In this document: positions 25,412 to 35,773 of the stretch, piece after piece
Layout of the letters: every line of letters starts with the position of its first letter
How positions within the stretch are numbered: the stretch's first letter is position 1
DNA from: Bacteroidales bacterium
GTDB taxonomy: Bacteria; Bacteroidota; Bacteroidia; Bacteroidales; UBA932
NCBI GenBank assembly: GCA_017469845.1
Contig: JAFUFP010000041.1
Coordinates: 62,001 to 126,000 of the forward strand
Reading direction: 5' to 3'
Length of the DNA stretch: 64,000 nucleotides
Notes under the pieces: model-generated
The model's database searches: none
What the model saw: the letters and a program-made list of their open reading frames with translations, nothing else
Told to the model about the DNA's origin: nothing
Made by a program: the position numbers and the translations under genes

Positions 25412-26473
25412 ATGGCAGATGACTTCAACCCGCACAATTCGGGAAAGGACAAAGATAAGGATTTGGAAGAAAAAATTCGCCCCCAGGAAATAGAAGATTT
25501 CACGGGACAGGCTAAGATAATATCCAATCTGAAGATTTTCATCCAAGCGGCGAAGATGAGGGGCGAGTCATTGGACCACGTCCTCTTTCACGGTCCTCCC
25601 GGTCTTGGAAAGACTACCCTCGCCCATATCATAGCAAATGAGTTGGGGGTAAACATGAAGATAACTTCCGGCCCCGTCCTTGACAAGCCGGGTGATCTTG
25701 CAGGCCTTCTCACGTCCCTGGAAACCGGTGATGTCCTTTTCATCGATGAGATCCACCGCCTTTCCCCGGAAGTTGAGGAATACCTTTATTCCGCGATGGA
25801 GGATTACGTGATTGACATCATGATCGACAAAGGTCCCGGTGCCCGTTCTGTCCGCATTTCCCTCAATCCTTTCACTCTTGTCGGAGCGACCACAAGAAGC
25901 GGTCTTCTCACGGCACCTCTTCGCGCCAGATTCGGCATCACTTGCGCCATGGAATACTACGACACTCCCGACCTTGAAAAGATAGTGAAAAGGAGTGCCA
26001 GGATACTAAATATAGGTATAGAGGACAATGCGGCCAGGGAAATAGCTTTGAGGAGCCGCGGAACTCCCCGTATAGCGAACGCCCTTCTCAAAAGAGTCAG
26101 GGATTTCGCCCAGGTAAAAGGCGACGGACATATCGATATCGCCATTTCACGCTATGCCCTCGATGCTCTCAACATAGACAAGAGGGGACTCGACAAGATC
26201 GACAACAATATCCTCCATACGATCATCACGAAATTCCGTGGTGGCCCCGTCGGAATAGGAACGATCGCTACGGCCGTAGGAGAAGACTCAGGAACTCTGG
26301 AGGAGGTATACGAACCTTTCCTCATAAAGGAAGGATTCATCCAGAGAACCCCCAGAGGAAGGATGGCCACACAGCTGGCGTATGAGCATCTGGGACTCCA
26401 GAAGTACATGACTTCCCAGGAACCGGGACTGTTCGATGATCCTGAGATAATCCCCAACGGACTTTTCGGATAG
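25412..26473 (+). CDS. ruvB: Holliday junction branch migration helicase RuvB
   Basis: 353 residues. An AAA+ ATPase with Walker [13 protein letters not shown], Walker [10 protein letters not shown], sensor 1 GATTRSG, arginine-finger segment LRARFGI, and a C-terminal winged helix ([16 protein letters not shown]). It forms the hexameric motor that RuvA loads on Holliday junctions. A short charged N-terminal extension ([13 protein letters not shown]) precedes the core. ruvA is in this window but separate (35.1 kb, minus strand). Confidence 0.97.
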   Translation: MADDFNPHNSGKDKDKDLEEKIRPQEIEDFTGQAKIISNLKIFIQAAKMRGESLDHVLFHGPPGLGKTTLAHIIANELGVNMKITSGPVLDKPGDLAGLLTSLETGDVLFIDEIHRLSPEVEEYLYSAMEDYVIDIMIDKGPGARSVRISLNPFTLVGATTRSGLLTAPLRARFGITCAMEYYDTPDLEKIVKRSARILNIGIEDNAAREIALRSRGTPRIANALLKRVRDFAQVKGDGHIDIAISRYALDALNIDKRGLDKIDNNILHTIITKFRGGPVGIGTIATAVGEDSGTLEEVYEPFLIKEGFIQRTPRGRMATQLAYEHLGLQKYMTSQEPGLFDDPEIIPNGLFG

Positions 26474-26529
26474 AAGGGCAAAGTATTCCTCTCATTCAAT
26501 TGAATCAGTACAGCAAAAATATACAGGTC

Positions 26530-27651
26530 ATGAAAAGGCTTCTTATCATTCTTATTACTCTTGCAGCATCCTTTCCGGCCTTTTGCTGCACTTCTGTCAT
26601 TATTTCAGGAAGAGTCACTTATGACGGCAAACCCGTCATGATGAAGCATCGTGATACGGGTCAGCTCAACAACCGTATAGAAAGATTCAAGGGAGACAAG
26701 TTCGACTTCATCGCCCTGGTGAATTCCGATTGGAGAACCAAGCCTCTGAGCAAGTACGGCTTTTCCGGAGAAGCCTGGACCGGGGTGAATTCCGCCGGTT
26801 TCAGCATAATGAATACCGCCACTTACGATCTCAAGGACGATGACGTCCCAGCCGAAGAGATGGACAGGGAAGGCATTGTCATGTTCCGTGCTCTCGGAAT
26901 TTGCGAGACCCTGGAGGATTTCGAGAATCTCCTCAATTCTCTTCCCAGGCCTATGGGAGTGGAGGCCAATTTCGGAGTCATTGACGCGCATGGCGGTGCA
27001 GCTTATTATGAAGTCAACAACACCAAGTGGGTGAAGTTCGACGTCAATGATGAGCCTTCCGGTTACAGGGTTGTCACCAATTTTACCCAGACCGGCCGTC
27101 CTGAAGACCGTAAAGGAGTTGACAGGTACGAAAAGGCGAGTGTCATCATGAAGACGATAGGGACGTACGTGAATACTTCCCACATCGGAGCCAAGGACAT
27201 GAAGAGGAGAATCACCCACAAGGACCTCATCAACCGTATTTCAAGAAGCGGAAGCCCCATTCTCAGGGACATCACATCAGCCTGTATCGTCATCGAAGGA
27301 GTAAAGGATGGAGGCAATCCTTCGCAAACTGTTATGTGGACCGCTCTAGGAAGTCCCGCATCAACGGTTTATGTTCCCCTTCTGGTTATGAAGGAGGATC
27401 ACATACCGTCGTATCTGAAGTCTTCTGAAACCTCGGAAAATGCCATTTTGTGCGACAATGCGATCCGTTTGACGGGAAAGAACGTCACTGAACAATGCCG
27501 TGAGGTGGAGAAGATAATCGACCGCAGGTTCGAAAGCATATATCTGAGATGGACCAGAGGTTTTCTGCCGTATGAACGCTTTTGTCGTCTCTATGACAGC
27601 ATCTGCCGTAAGTATTTTGAGGTTTACGAAGAAAAATTGAATGATTATTAA
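26530..27651 (+). CDS. Exported Ntn-hydrolase (C45 / choloylglycine-hydrolase-like)
   Basis: 373 residues from MKRLLIILITLAASFPAFC; in-frame codons further upstream are less likely. The signal peptide is followed directly by Cys-Cys-Thr-Ser-Val; Cys20 (CTSV) is in the position of the N-terminal nucleophile that signal-peptide removal exposes in exported bile-salt/penicillin acylase-type enzymes. Supporting features are the conserved Arg in KHRDTG, NSAGFSIMNTATY, and ANFGVIDAHGGAAYYEVNN. It should hydrolyse a linear amide bond in the periplasm; candidates include N-acyl amino acids, bile-salt conjugates or acyl-peptides. It is 56 nt behind ruvB and may be co-transcribed, with no evident functional link. 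Confidence 0.82.
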   Translation: MKRLLIILITLAASFPAFCCTSVIISGRVTYDGKPVMMKHRDTGQLNNRIERFKGDKFDFIALVNSDWRTKPLSKYGFSGEAWTGVNSAGFSIMNTATYDLKDDDVPAEEMDREGIVMFRALGICETLEDFENLLNSLPRPMGVEANFGVIDAHGGAAYYEVNNTKWVKFDVNDEPSGYRVVTNFTQTGRPEDRKGVDRYEKASVIMKTIGTYVNTSHIGAKDMKRRITHKDLINRISRSGSPILRDITSACIVIEGVKDGGNPSQTVMWTALGSPASTVYVPLLVMKEDHIPSYLKSSETSENAILCDNAIRLTGKNVTEQCREVEKIIDRRFESIYLRWTRGFLPYERFCRLYDSICRKYFEVYEEKLNDY

Positions 27652-27747
27652 TCATTGCAGGTCTCTACAATTGCGGTTTTGCTTAAAAATGACTAAAATT
27701 GCAGTTAAATTGGAACTCCCATAAAAATATTCATTAACAACTATACA

Positions 27748-29694
27748 ATGGCCGATAAATTAATTTCCAAGATTCCTGATGGACCTTTGGCTGAAAAGTG
27801 GACCAAAAGAAAGTCAGAAATTCGTCTTGTAAGTCCTAACAACAAAAGGAAACTCGAAGTCATCGTAGTGGGAACCGGTCTCGGAGGAGCTTCCGCAGCA
27901 GCTTCTCTGGGTGAACTCGGTTACAATGTGAAGGTGTTCTGCATCAGTGATTCACCCCGTCGTGCTCACTCTATCGCCGCACAGGGTGGTATCAATGCAG
28001 CCAAGAATTACCAGAATGACAACGATTCCGTTTACCGTCTCTTTTACGATACCATCAAGGGAGGTGATTATCGTGCACGTGAGGCTAACGTCTACCGTCT
28101 TGCCGAGGTCAGTGCAGCCATCATCGACCAGTGCGTAGCGCAGGGAATTCCTTTCGCACGTGAGTACGGTGGTTATCTCGCGAACCGTTCCTTCGGTGGT
28201 GTACAGGTAAGCCGTACATTCTACGCCAGGGGACAAACCGGACAGCAGCTCCTCTTGGGTGCTTACGCTTCACTCAACAAGGAAATCGCCGCCGGTACCG
28301 TAAAGAGCTATCCTCGTCATGAGATGCTCGACCTTGTCATCATCAACGGTGAGGCAAAGGGTATAATCGCACGTAACCTCGTTACCGGTGAGCTCGAAAG
28401 ATTCGGTGCCCACGCTGTCGTCATCGCTACCGGAGGATATGGAAATACCTATTTCCTTTCCACCAACGCTATGAACAGCAACGGTTCAGCTGCATGGCAG
28501 TGCTACAAGAAGGGTGCTTTCTTCGCCAATCCTTGCTTTGCGCAGATCCACCCCACTTGTATTCCTGTACACGGTGACCAGCAGTGCAAGCTTACCCTCA
28601 TGTCAGAATCCCTCCGTAACGACGGACGTATCTGGGTTCCCAAGAAGAAAGAGGATGTGGAGAAACTCCGCAAGCATCAGATCAAGGCTTCCCAGATTCC
28701 CGAGGAAGACAGGGATTACTATCTCGAGCGCCGTTATCCCGCTTTCGGTAACCTCGTTCCCCGTGACGTCGCTTCAAGGGCAGCCAAGGAGAGATGCGAT
28801 GCCGGTTTCGGTGTGAATGAAACAGGACTCGCCGTTTACCTCGACTTCGCTGACGCTATCAAGCGTCTCGGTCATCAGAGGGTCGCTGAGCGTTACGGAA
28901 ACCTCTTCGAGATGTATGAGAAGATCACCGCTTCTTCTCCTTGGGAAGAGCCTATGATGATCTATCCCGCTATCCACTATACCATGGGAGGTATCTGGGT
29001 TGATTACGATCTGCAGACCACCATCCCCGGTCTTTATGCTATCGGTGAAGCCAACTTCTCAGATCACGGTGGAAACCGCCTCGGTGCTTCCGCCCTTATG
29101 CAGGGTCTCGCCGACGGTTACTTCGTTCTTCCTGTCACCATCGGTGATTATCTCTCACACAAGTTCGCGGAGCCCAAGACCGACACCAACTCTCCTGAAT
29201 TCGAGGTTGCCCAGAAAGCTGTCCAGGAGCGCATCGACAAGCTCTTCTCCATCAAGGGTAAGAAGACTGTTGACTCTCTCCACAAGAGACTCGGCAACAT
29301 CATGTGGGAATATGTCGGTATGGCCAGAAGCGCTGAAGGTCTGAAGACCGCCATCAAGGAAATCAAGGAACTCAAGAAGGAATTCTGGTCTGACGTATGT
29401 GTTCCCGGAACACAGTTCGAGTTCAACCAGGAACTTGAGAAGGCTCTCCGCCTTGCTGATTTCCTCGAGATCGGTGAACTCATGGCACGTGACGCCCTCA
29501 ACCGTAACGAGTCCTGTGGCGGTCACTTCCGTATCGAGAGCCAGACCGAAGAAGGTGAGGCCAAACGTGACGACGAAAACTACATGTACGTCGCCGCTTG
29601 GGAGTACAAGGGAGAGGATGAGGAGCCTGTTCTCCACAAGGAACCTCTCAAGTATGAGTACATTCATGTCGCTACCAGAAACTATAAAGACTAA
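27748..29694 (+). CDS. frdA: Fumarate reductase/succinate dehydrogenase flavoprotein subunit
   Basis: 648 residues, the Bacteroides-type length. The FAD-binding Rossmann motif is [19 protein letters not shown], and the flavin-linkage region [14 protein letters not shown] carries the His for covalent FAD. Substrate and catalytic signatures are [10 protein letters not shown] and [14 protein letters not shown], with [27 protein letters not shown] near the FAD. It is the terminal reductase of anaerobic fumarate respiration, which produces succinate. Unlike typical Bacteroides loci, no cytochrome b (frdC/sdhC) gene precedes it; a C45 hydrolase gene does. Confidence 0.96.
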   Translation: MADKLISKIPDGPLAEKWTKRKSEIRLVSPNNKRKLEVIVVGTGLGGASAAASLGELGYNVKVFCISDSPRRAHSIAAQGGINAAKNYQNDNDSVYRLFYDTIKGGDYRAREANVYRLAEVSAAIIDQCVAQGIPFAREYGGYLANRSFGGVQVSRTFYARGQTGQQLLLGAYASLNKEIAAGTVKSYPRHEMLDLVIINGEAKGIIARNLVTGELERFGAHAVVIATGGYGNTYFLSTNAMNSNGSAAWQCYKKGAFFANPCFAQIHPTCIPVHGDQQCKLTLMSESLRNDGRIWVPKKKEDVEKLRKHQIKASQIPEEDRDYYLERRYPAFGNLVPRDVASRAAKERCDAGFGVNETGLAVYLDFADAIKRLGHQRVAERYGNLFEMYEKITASSPWEEPMMIYPAIHYTMGGIWVDYDLQTTIPGLYAIGEANFSDHGGNRLGASALMQGLADGYFVLPVTIGDYLSHKFAEPKTDTNSPEFEVAQKAVQERIDKLFSIKGKKTVDSLHKRLGNIMWEYVGMARSAEGLKTAIKEIKELKKEFWSDVCVPGTQFEFNQELEKALRLADFLEIGELMARDALNRNESCGGHFRIESQTEEGEAKRDDENYMYVAAWEYKGEDEEPVLHKEPLKYEYIHVATRNYKD

Positions 29695-29700
29695 GGAAGT

Positions 29701-30480
29701 ATGGAATTCAATTTAAAGATATGGCGTCAGAAAAACGCCAAGGCTCAGGGACATTTCGAGACTTATCATATTTCTGGTATCGAAGAGGATGCATCCTTCC
29801 TCGAGATGCTCGATATTCTGAATGAGCAGCTTATAAGGGAAGGTATGGATCCTGTTGCAGTTGACAAAGGATGCAAGAGCAGCGGTCCCGTATCTTTCGA
29901 TCACGATTGCCGTGAAGGTATTTGCGGAGCTTGCTCCCTTTACATCGACGGTAGGGCACATGGTCCGGATGATCACGTCACCACATGCCAGCTCTTCATG
30001 CGTCATTTCAAGGACGGCGCTACCATTACAGTCGAACCTTGGAGGAGCAGCGGTTTCCCTGTAATCAAGGACCTCGTTGTCGACCGTACGGCGTTTGACA
30101 AGATTCTCCAGGCAGGCGGATTCATTTCCGTCCGTACCGGTGCGGCTCAGGATGCCAACAATATTCTCATCTCACATGAGAATGCTGAGAAGAGTATGGA
30201 TGCGGCAGCTTGCGTAGGTTGCGGTGCTTGTGTAGCTACTTGCAAGAACGGTTCAGCTATGCTGTTCGTAGGTGCAAGGGTAAGCTCACTTGCTCTTCTT
30301 CCTCAGGGACGTCCTGAAGCAGCCCGTCGTGCCCGCGCCATGGTCGCGAAGATGGATGAACTCGGCTTCGGTAACTGTACCAACACCAGAGCTTGTGAGA
30401 TGGAATGCCCCAAGGGTATTTCCGTCGATCACATCGCAAGGCTCAACAGGGAATTCCTCAAAGCGAAATTCCGTCAGTAA
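29701..30480 (+). CDS. frdB: Fumarate reductase/succinate dehydrogenase iron-sulfur subunit
   Basis: 259 residues. The [2Fe-2S] ligands lie in [15 protein letters not shown] and TCQL. The [4Fe-4S]/[3Fe-4S] ligands lie in [14 protein letters not shown] and [14 protein letters not shown]. It passes electrons between the membrane quinol site and FrdA. It starts 6 nt after frdA and is translationally linked. A strong bidirectional terminator follows. Confidence 0.96.
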   Translation: MEFNLKIWRQKNAKAQGHFETYHISGIEEDASFLEMLDILNEQLIREGMDPVAVDKGCKSSGPVSFDHDCREGICGACSLYIDGRAHGPDDHVTTCQLFMRHFKDGATITVEPWRSSGFPVIKDLVVDRTAFDKILQAGGFISVRTGAAQDANNILISHENAEKSMDAAACVGCGACVATCKNGSAMLFVGARVSSLALLPQGRPEAARRARAMVAKMDELGFGNCTNTRACEMECPKGISVDHIARLNREFLKAKFRQ

Positions 30481-30496
30481 AGTCTGCGGCAGCATC

Positions 30497-30528
30497 AAAA
30501 AAAGGAGTCCTTTTGGGCTCCTTTTTTG
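30497..30528. terminator. Bidirectional terminator between frdB and hflX
   Basis: AAAAAAAGGAGTCC-TTTT-GGGCTCCTTTTTT: a 13-bp stem with A and T tracts on both sides, so it works on either strand between two convergent genes. Confidence 0.9.
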
Positions 30529-30544
30529 ATATATCGTACGGCTT

Positions 30545-31735
30545 TTACCAAAGAAAATTGTTGAACGGATATCTTCCGGCATGTATTTCAGCGACCATTT
30601 TGTATATGTCATTTCTGAGTTTAGGAATGCCGATTTTCTCCTTCGCTGAAATGAATATGCATGGAGTCTTCTCCTGTGCTATCCAACTGTTTTTCAATTC
30701 CTCAAGCGATACATTGTCCTTGTTTTTGGGTTCGAGCGAGAATTCGTCATACTCTTCGTAGGTATAGGCGTCGATCTTGTTGAACACGACATAGACAGGT
30801 TTGTTGTTGGCGCCTATATCCATGAGGGTCTGTTCGACAACCTTCATCTGTTCTTCGAAGTCAGGTGCAGATATATCAACCACGTGCACCAGAATGTCAG
30901 CTTCCCTTACCTCGTCCAATGTGCTTTTGAACGCTTCCACCAGTTGGGTAGGGAGTTTTCTTATGAAACCTACAGTATCGCTGAGAAGGAAAGGTACATT
31001 TTCGATGACTACTTTCCTTACCGTAGTGTCGAGTGTAGCGAAGAGTTTGTTTTCCGCGAACACGTCACTTTTGGCCAGGATATTCATCAGAGTGCTCTTG
31101 CCTACATTTGTATATCCGACCAATGAAAGTCTCACCAGAGAGCCTCTATTGCTTCTCTGGGTGGCCATTTGCTTGTCGACTTTCTTCAGCTGTTCCTTAA
31201 GTCTCGTGATTCTTTCCTTGACGATTCTTCGGTCTACCTCTATCTGGGTTTCACCCATACCTCCTCTGGTTCCTCTACCTCCTCTCTGCCTCTCAAGGTG
31301 GGTCCACATACCTGCCAGTCTCGGCAGCATATAGTTGTATCTCGCGAGTTCAACCTGCATTTTCGCATAGGATGTTTTGGCCCTTTGGGCGAATATTTCC
31401 AAAATCAGGCTTGTCCTGTCTATGACTGAACTCGTTTTTATGATCTTTTCTATATTCCTCTGCTGCATACCGGTAAGTTCATCATCGAATATTACATACC
31501 TGATGCAATTTTCCTCACAGTATTGGGCTATTTCCTCCAGTTTTCCGCTTCTGATGTAGGTAGCGTTGTCCGGTTTATCCACTCTCTGGACAAACTTCCT
31601 GTCTCCGGTGGCACCGGCAGTTTCGGCCAGGAATTCCAGTTCATCCAGATATTCCATGACCTTTCTTTCATCATCTCCGTCTTTTATTATTCCTACGAAT
31701 ACTGCCTTTTCTATATTCTCTTCGTTATTGGACAT
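30545..31735 (-). CDS. hflX: Ribosome-associated GTPase HflX
   Basis: 396 residues. The N-terminal HflX domain includes YIRSGKLEEI and the long helical linker with GRGTRGGMGETQIEVDRR. The G domain has G1 GYTNVGKSTL, G3 DTVGF and G4 NKID. Family members split stalled or hibernating 70S ribosomes under stress. It lies downstream of the TonB gene on the same strand with a terminator between. No clear promoter box is seen in the short gap. Confidence 0.95.
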   Translation of the reverse strand: MSNNEENIEKAVFVGIIKDGDDERKVMEYLDELEFLAETAGATGDRKFVQRVDKPDNATYIRSGKLEEIAQYCEENCIRYVIFDDELTGMQQRNIEKIIKTSSVIDRTSLILEIFAQRAKTSYAKMQVELARYNYMLPRLAGMWTHLERQRGGRGTRGGMGETQIEVDRRIVKERITRLKEQLKKVDKQMATQRSNRGSLVRLSLVGYTNVGKSTLMNILAKSDVFAENKLFATLDTTVRKVVIENVPFLLSDTVGFIRKLPTQLVEAFKSTLDEVREADILVHVVDISAPDFEEQMKVVEQTLMDIGANNKPVYVVFNKIDAYTYEEYDEFSLEPKNKDNVSLEELKNSWIAQEKTPCIFISAKEKIGIPKLRNDIYKMVAEIHAGRYPFNNFLW

Positions 31736-31757
31736 ATATATGAATTGGTTTTCAATT

Positions 31758-31785
31758 GAAAAAAGGCTGGCCCTAAGGTCAGCCT
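31758..31785 (-). terminator. Terminator of the TonB gene
   Basis: On the minus strand AGGCTGACC-TTA-GGGCCAGCCT, a stem with small mismatches, followed by TTTTTTC. Confidence 0.75.
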
Positions 31786-31808
31786 GATGTTCTGATAGGT
31801 CCGTTCGT

Positions 31809-32501
31809 TTATCGGAGCTGGAAGATAACAGGGAAGGTGTAGGTTACCTTTACGGCACGGTCCCTCTGTTTGCCAGGTTTCCACTTGGGAGAGCTGGAAA
31901 CAACGCGGACAGCCTCCTTGTCAAGAGCGGGATCAACACCACGGAGAACTTTCACGTTTGAAACTGAACCGTCGGCGTTCACGGTGAACTGGAGCGTTAC
32001 ACGACCCTGTACACCGTTCTCCTTTGCGATTTCAGGATAAACGAGTCTCTGGTTGACCCACTTTGAGAACTCGTTGGCGTCTCCTCCATTGAATGAAGGT
32101 TTCTCCTCAACGAGCTGGAAAGGAATTGCCTCCTCTTCAACAACCTCTTCTTCTACCTCCTCTACGTAGTCCATGATTTCAACACCCATGTTGGCATCAT
32201 CCTCGAGGTTGAGGAAAGTATCATCCTCAAGTTTGATGTCATCGTCGACGATGTCGATCTGGTCTGAAAGGACAGGGATCTTGGGAGCAGCCTCGGGCGG
32301 GGGAGGGGTTTCCTCGGTAATAGGAACCATGTCCTCGATCTCCACGACTGCTTCTTCCTGCTCAAACATGGATACTTTCTTCTCCTTGGTTGTGTACTCG
32401 AAAGCACCCAACACAACGAGCAGAGCGAACACAAAACCAATCTCAGTGAACAAGAGTTTCTTGTTCTCCAAGCTGGCTTTTTCTGATTTTTTGATCTCCA
32501 T
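31809..32501 (-). CDS. TonB-family energy transducer with acidic linker
   Basis: 230 residues. A cytoplasmic N-tail (~18) leads to one membrane helix (LLFTEIGFVFALLVVLGAFEY). The linker (~40-140) is unusually acidic (runs such as EEVEEEVVEEE and DDDIKLEDD) rather than Pro/Lys-rich, with only a short PPPP segment. The TonB_C domain follows (~145-230: WVNQRLVYPEIAKENGVQGRVTLQFTVNADGSVSNVKVLRG). It transmits proton-motive force to TonB-dependent outer-membrane transporters or carries another load. No exbB/exbD gene is nearby. Confidence 0.9.
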   Translation of the reverse strand: MEIKKSEKASLENKKLLFTEIGFVFALLVVLGAFEYTTKEKKVSMFEQEEAVVEIEDMVPITEETPPPPEAAPKIPVLSDQIDIVDDDIKLEDDTFLNLEDDANMGVEIMDYVEEVEEEVVEEEAIPFQLVEEKPSFNGGDANEFSKWVNQRLVYPEIAKENGVQGRVTLQFTVNADGSVSNVKVLRGVDPALDKEAVRVVSSSPKWKPGKQRDRAVKVTYTFPVIFQLR

Positions 32502-32530
32502 ATCAGTTGTTTTTGTAGCGGTTTGCGGTT

Positions 32531-32561
32531 CAAAGTTATGAATTATTATCCTTTAATCAAA
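32531..32561 (-). promoter_or_regulatory. TonB gene promoter, full consensus
   Basis: On the minus strand TTTG (32558-32561), 19-nt spacer, TAACTTTG (32531-32538): an exact match to the Bacteroidota sigma consensus, 29 nt before the ATG. Confidence 0.75.
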
Positions 32562-32608
32562 TTTTTTCCATTTCAAATGTGTTTTGGTCGCTCCTTTTGC
32601 GGGCGATT

Positions 32609-32640
32609 TTTGTAAAATATGCTGATTATAGATAATTTTG
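32609..32640 (+). promoter_or_regulatory. ybeY-mnmG promoter, full consensus
   Basis: TTTG (32609-32612), 20-nt spacer, TAATTTTG (32633-32640), an exact consensus match. The position favours the ATG at 32675 over the upstream in-frame ATG at 32648, which lies only 8 nt after the -7 box. Confidence 0.75.
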
Positions 32641-32674
32641 CCGTCAATTGAGGTTTCTTTCAAACGGTATTGTA

Positions 32675-33097
32675 ATGGTAAGTTATTTTTTTGAAGACAC
32701 TGATTTCAAATTCAAAAACCGCAGGTTAAACAATATGTGGCTCAAGATGGTTGCCGAGAGTGAAATAAAGAAACTCGGTGCTTTGAGTATAATCTTTTGT
32801 TCCGACAATTATATACTTGACATCAATCAGAGATATCTGCAGCATGACTATTTCACCGATATAATAACATTCGATTATTGTGAAGGGAATACTCTTTCCG
32901 GTGATCTTTTCATCAGCGTTGATTCCGTCAGGGAGAACAGTATCTTCTATAACGTTGACTTCGAAACAGAACTCAATAGAGTCATTGTCCATGGTCTTCT
33001 TCATCTTATCGGTTATGATGATCACACCGAAGACGACATCAAGGTCATGCGTGGAAAGGAGAACTATTATCTCGATATAAGGACCAAACTGGCCTAG
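32675..33097 (+). CDS. ybeY: rRNA maturation endoribonuclease YbeY
   Basis: 140 residues from [17 protein letters not shown], the usual N-terminus in this phylum. The zinc site is [12 protein letters not shown] (HxxxHxxGxDH-type), preceded by the conserved TDIITFDY strand and SGDLFISVD. It is needed for 16S rRNA 3' end processing and ribosome quality control. The mnmG start follows the stop by 4 nt, so the two form an operon. Confidence 0.94.
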   Translation: MVSYFFEDTDFKFKNRRLNNMWLKMVAESEIKKLGALSIIFCSDNYILDINQRYLQHDYFTDIITFDYCEGNTLSGDLFISVDSVRENSIFYNVDFETELNRVIVHGLLHLIGYDDHTEDDIKVMRGKENYYLDIRTKLA

Positions 33098-33101
33098 GCA
33101 T

Positions 33102-35036
33102 ATGCTTTTTGATTTTGACGTTATTGTAGTGGGTGGAGGTCATGCCGGCTGTGAAGCTACCATGGCTGCCGCCAATATGGGATCCAGGGTTTTGCTTGTA
33201 ACCATGGATTTCAACGCTCTGGCCAAAATGTCCTGCAATCCTGCGGTCGGCGGCATCGCGAAAGGACAAATAGTAAGGGAAATCGACGCTCTCGGCGGAT
33301 ATACAGGAATAGTTACCGATATGTCCACTCTCCAGTTCAGGATGCTCAACAAGTCCAAGGGTCCCGCCATGTGGAGTCCAAGGGCCCAATGTGACAAGAT
33401 GGCCTTTTCCCTTAATTGGAGAAGCATTATCGAGAAACAGCCGAATGTTTCCGTATACGTCGATACTGTCACTTCTTTTTCCTTTGACGGTAACAGGGTA
33501 ACCGGAGTCAATACACAGACCGGTGCTTCTTTCAAAGCCAAAGCCGTCGTTCTTACAGCCGGTACTTTTCTAAGTGGGAAATTGTTCATCGGTCTTACTT
33601 CTTTCGAAGGCGGAAGGATAGGGGAGTTGTCTTCTTATGGAATAACTGAACAGCTTGTTTCAATGGGACTGGTTTCATCCCGAATGAAAACCGGTACCCC
33701 TCCCAGGATCGACATCAAATCCGTCGATGTATCCAAGTCCATCGTTCAGGTGGGGGATCCTTCTCCGGCGAGATTTTCTTTCCTTCCTGTTTCTTCTTCC
33801 ATCCAAGGCAAGAATGAACAGATGCCCTGTTTCATTTTCCATACCAACACCGAGGTTCATGACATTCTCAAGTCGGGCTTCGAACAGTCTCCTCTCTTCA
33901 CTGGACTCATTCATGGAAAAGGTCCAAGATACTGCCCTAGCATAGAGGACAAGCTTCGGACTTTCTCTGACAAGGATTCTCATCAACTTTTCCTGGAACC
34001 GGAAGGAAGGAACATTTTTGAGTACTATTTGCAGGGATTTTCTTCCTCTTTACCTCTAAAAGTTCAAATTGATGCTCTTAGGGCCATTCCAGGATTCGAA
34101 AAAGTTCAGCTTTTACGACCTGCTTATGCCGTTGAGTATGATTATTTTGATCCAACTCAATTAAAGCAATCACTTGAAGTCAAGAATTTCGAAAATCTGT
34201 TCTTCGCCGGTCAGATCAACGGCACAACGGGTTATGAAGAGGCTGCCGCCCAGGGTATAATGGCAGGTATCAACGCTCATCTCAAGATAAACGGAAAGGA
34301 TCCGTTCATCCTTAGACGTGATGAAGCTTATATAGGAGTTCTTATCGATGACCTTATAACGAAGGGTGTCGATGAACCTTATCGTATGTTCACTTCCAGG
34401 GCCGAGTATAGGATCATCCTTCGTCAGGATAATGCGGATTTCAGATTGACGTCCAAATCTCATTCTATCGGATTGGCTTCCGATTACAGATATGAGTATA
34501 CAGAGAAAAAGTACTCTCACGTGAACTCCATATTGAGTTTCGCGGATAGCTTCTCAATCAAACCAAATATTGTCAATCCTTATCTCGAATCCGTCGGATC
34601 CAAGGTGGTTGATGAATCCAAGCGTATCTCGGATATTGTCTCCAGACCAGACGTTCATCTTAAAAATCTCTACGATATTGTTCCACGTGGAACATTAAAT
34701 AAGTTCGGAATTGATTCCATCACTCCTTTTGTTTCCGATCAGTCACTCGATGATCAAACAGTTTCTTACTACAAAGAAGAGGTTTTGGATTCAGCTGAGG
34801 TATCTATCAAGTATAAAGGATACATCGAGAGGGAACAATTGGCCGCTGATAAGATTTCAAGATTGGAGAACCTTATCATTCCTGAGAATTTCGATTTTGA
34901 CAAATTGAATGGTCTGTCAATTGAATGTAGGCAGAAATTGGCCAGATACAATCCAAGAACGATTGCTCAGGCTTCAAGAATATCCGGAGTATCACCCTCA
35001 GATATTTCAGTTCTACTGGTATATTTCGGAAGATAG
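33102..35036 (+). CDS. mnmG: tRNA uridine-5-carboxymethylaminomethyl modification enzyme MnmG (GidA)
   Basis: 644 residues. The FAD Rossmann motif is [14 protein letters not shown] at the N-terminus; signatures are [22 protein letters not shown] and the second FAD region [18 protein letters not shown]. With MnmE it modifies the wobble uridine of several tRNAs. The genes known as gidA are often close to chromosome origins. Codons for IVPRGT at 34679-34694 form a perfect parS-like palindrome. Third codon positions are more T-rich than in genes to the left. Confidence 0.97.
   Translation: MLFDFDVIVVGGGHAGCEATMAAANMGSRVLLVTMDFNALAKMSCNPAVGGIAKGQIVREIDALGGYTGIVTDMSTLQFRMLNKSKGPAMWSPRAQCDKMAFSLNWRSIIEKQPNVSVYVDTVTSFSFDGNRVTGVNTQTGASFKAKAVVLTAGTFLSGKLFIGLTSFEGGRIGELSSYGITEQLVSMGLVSSRMKTGTPPRIDIKSVDVSKSIVQVGDPSPARFSFLPVSSSIQGKNEQMPCFIFHTNTEVHDILKSGFEQSPLFTGLIHGKGPRYCPSIEDKLRTFSDKDSHQLFLEPEGRNIFEYYLQGFSSSLPLKVQIDALRAIPGFEKVQLLRPAYAVEYDYFDPTQLKQSLEVKNFENLFFAGQINGTTGYEEAAAQGIMAGINAHLKINGKDPFILRRDEAYIGVLIDDLITKGVDEPYRMFTSRAEYRIILRQDNADFRLTSKSHSIGLASDYRYEYTEKKYSHVNSILSFADSFSIKPNIVNPYLESVGSKVVDESKRISDIVSRPDVHLKNLYDIVPRGTLNKFGIDSITPFVSDQSLDDQTVSYYKEEVLDSAEVSIKYKGYIEREQLAADKISRLENLIIPENFDFDKLNGLSIECRQKLARYNPRTIAQASRISGVSPSDISVLLVYFGR
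34679..34694. other. parS-like site 1, inside mnmG
   Basis: TGTTCCACGTGGAACA, a perfect 16-bp palindrome. It equals the general parS core TGTTNCACGTG with symmetric arms and is read as VPRGT in MnmG. The Pro codon is CCA, where CCT or CCC is commoner in neighbouring genes. It is likely a ParB (Spo0J) binding site. Confidence 0.7.
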
Positions 35037-35071
35037 TTTTCTTCTTTCCACATTTGAATTACGGATAATAT

Positions 35072-35104
35072 AAAAAAAGATGTTCCACGTGGAACATCTT
35101 TTTT
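35072..35104. terminator. mnmG/ruvA bidirectional terminator with parS-like site 2 as its stem
   Basis: The same 16-mer TGTTCCACGTGGAACA (35081-35096) is flanked by A7-GA on the left and TCT6 on the right, giving a nearly perfect ~32-bp palindrome with A and T tracts. It lies between convergent mnmG and ruvA, so it can act both as a terminator on either strand and as a ParB site. Confidence 0.75.
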
Positions 35105-35124
35105 ATATCTCAGCATTATATTGC

Positions 35125-35712
35125 CTAAAGCTTCTTGAGAGCTTCTTTTATTATATCTTCAACCTTAGCGTCAGGATTTTTCTTGATGATATCCGGTATT
35201 ACTTTATTGATGTTGACTTTGCTGAATCCAAGCATTGTGAGTGCTATCGTAGCTTCTTCTATGTTTGCGTTATTTGTTGTCATAGTCGGTAAAGTAGCAG
35301 CTGTTCCGCCACCCTTCACAATCTTGTCTTTCAGATCCAGGATTATTCTCTGGGCAGTTTTAAGACCGATTCCTTTGACTGATTTGATTCTTGCTACGTT
35401 TTCTCCGATGATAGCGTTCCTGATTTCTTCATCACTGAGTGAGGAAAGCATCATTCTGGCTGATCCTACACCAACTCCATTCACGCTGATGAGCAGTTTG
35501 AACAGTTCTCTCTCATCTTTTGTGGCGAATCCAAAGAAAGATTCTTCGTCTTCCCTTATGTAATGGAATACATATATTTTGGCGGATTCTTTGCCCTGCA
35601 AGGTTTCGTATGTCTGCAAAGATATGTTGATGCTGTATCCTATACCTCCGCATTCCAGAATCAATTCAGCGGGATTGATTTCTTCAATTTTGCCCTTTAT
35701 GTAATCGTACAT
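35125..35712 (-). CDS. ruvA: Holliday junction DNA-binding subunit RuvA
   Basis: 195 residues from MYDYIKGKIEEINPAELILEC; an ATG 24 nt upstream is out of line with the family. An OB fold (~1-65) is followed by two helix-hairpin-helix motifs (~70-140: LLISVNGVGVGSARMML and IKSVKGIGLKTAQRIILDLKDK) and the C-terminal RuvB-binding three-helix domain (~150-195). It tetramerises on Holliday junctions and recruits RuvB. Confidence 0.95.
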   Translation of the reverse strand: MYDYIKGKIEEINPAELILECGGIGYSINISLQTYETLQGKESAKIYVFHYIREDEESFFGFATKDERELFKLLISVNGVGVGSARMMLSSLSDEEIRNAIIGENVARIKSVKGIGLKTAQRIILDLKDKIVKGGGTAATLPTMTTNNANIEEATIALTMLGFSKVNINKVIPDIIKKNPDAKVEDIIKEALKKL

Positions 35713-35733
35713 CAGTTTATGATTTATTTTACA

Positions 35734-35764
35734 CAAAAATATGCCAAATAACCTTCAAGTCCAA
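35734..35764 (-). promoter_or_regulatory. ruvA promoter
   Basis: Minus strand TATTTTTG (35734-35741) with TTGG (35761-35764) 19 nt upstream, 21 nt before the ruvA ATG. Confidence 0.55.
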
Positions 35765-35773
35765 GAAAGTTTG

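Noticed and set aside
34516-34526. CTCACGTGAAC inside mnmG as another parS site
   Set aside because: Only the central CACGTG and a few flanking bases agree; the outer arms do not match.
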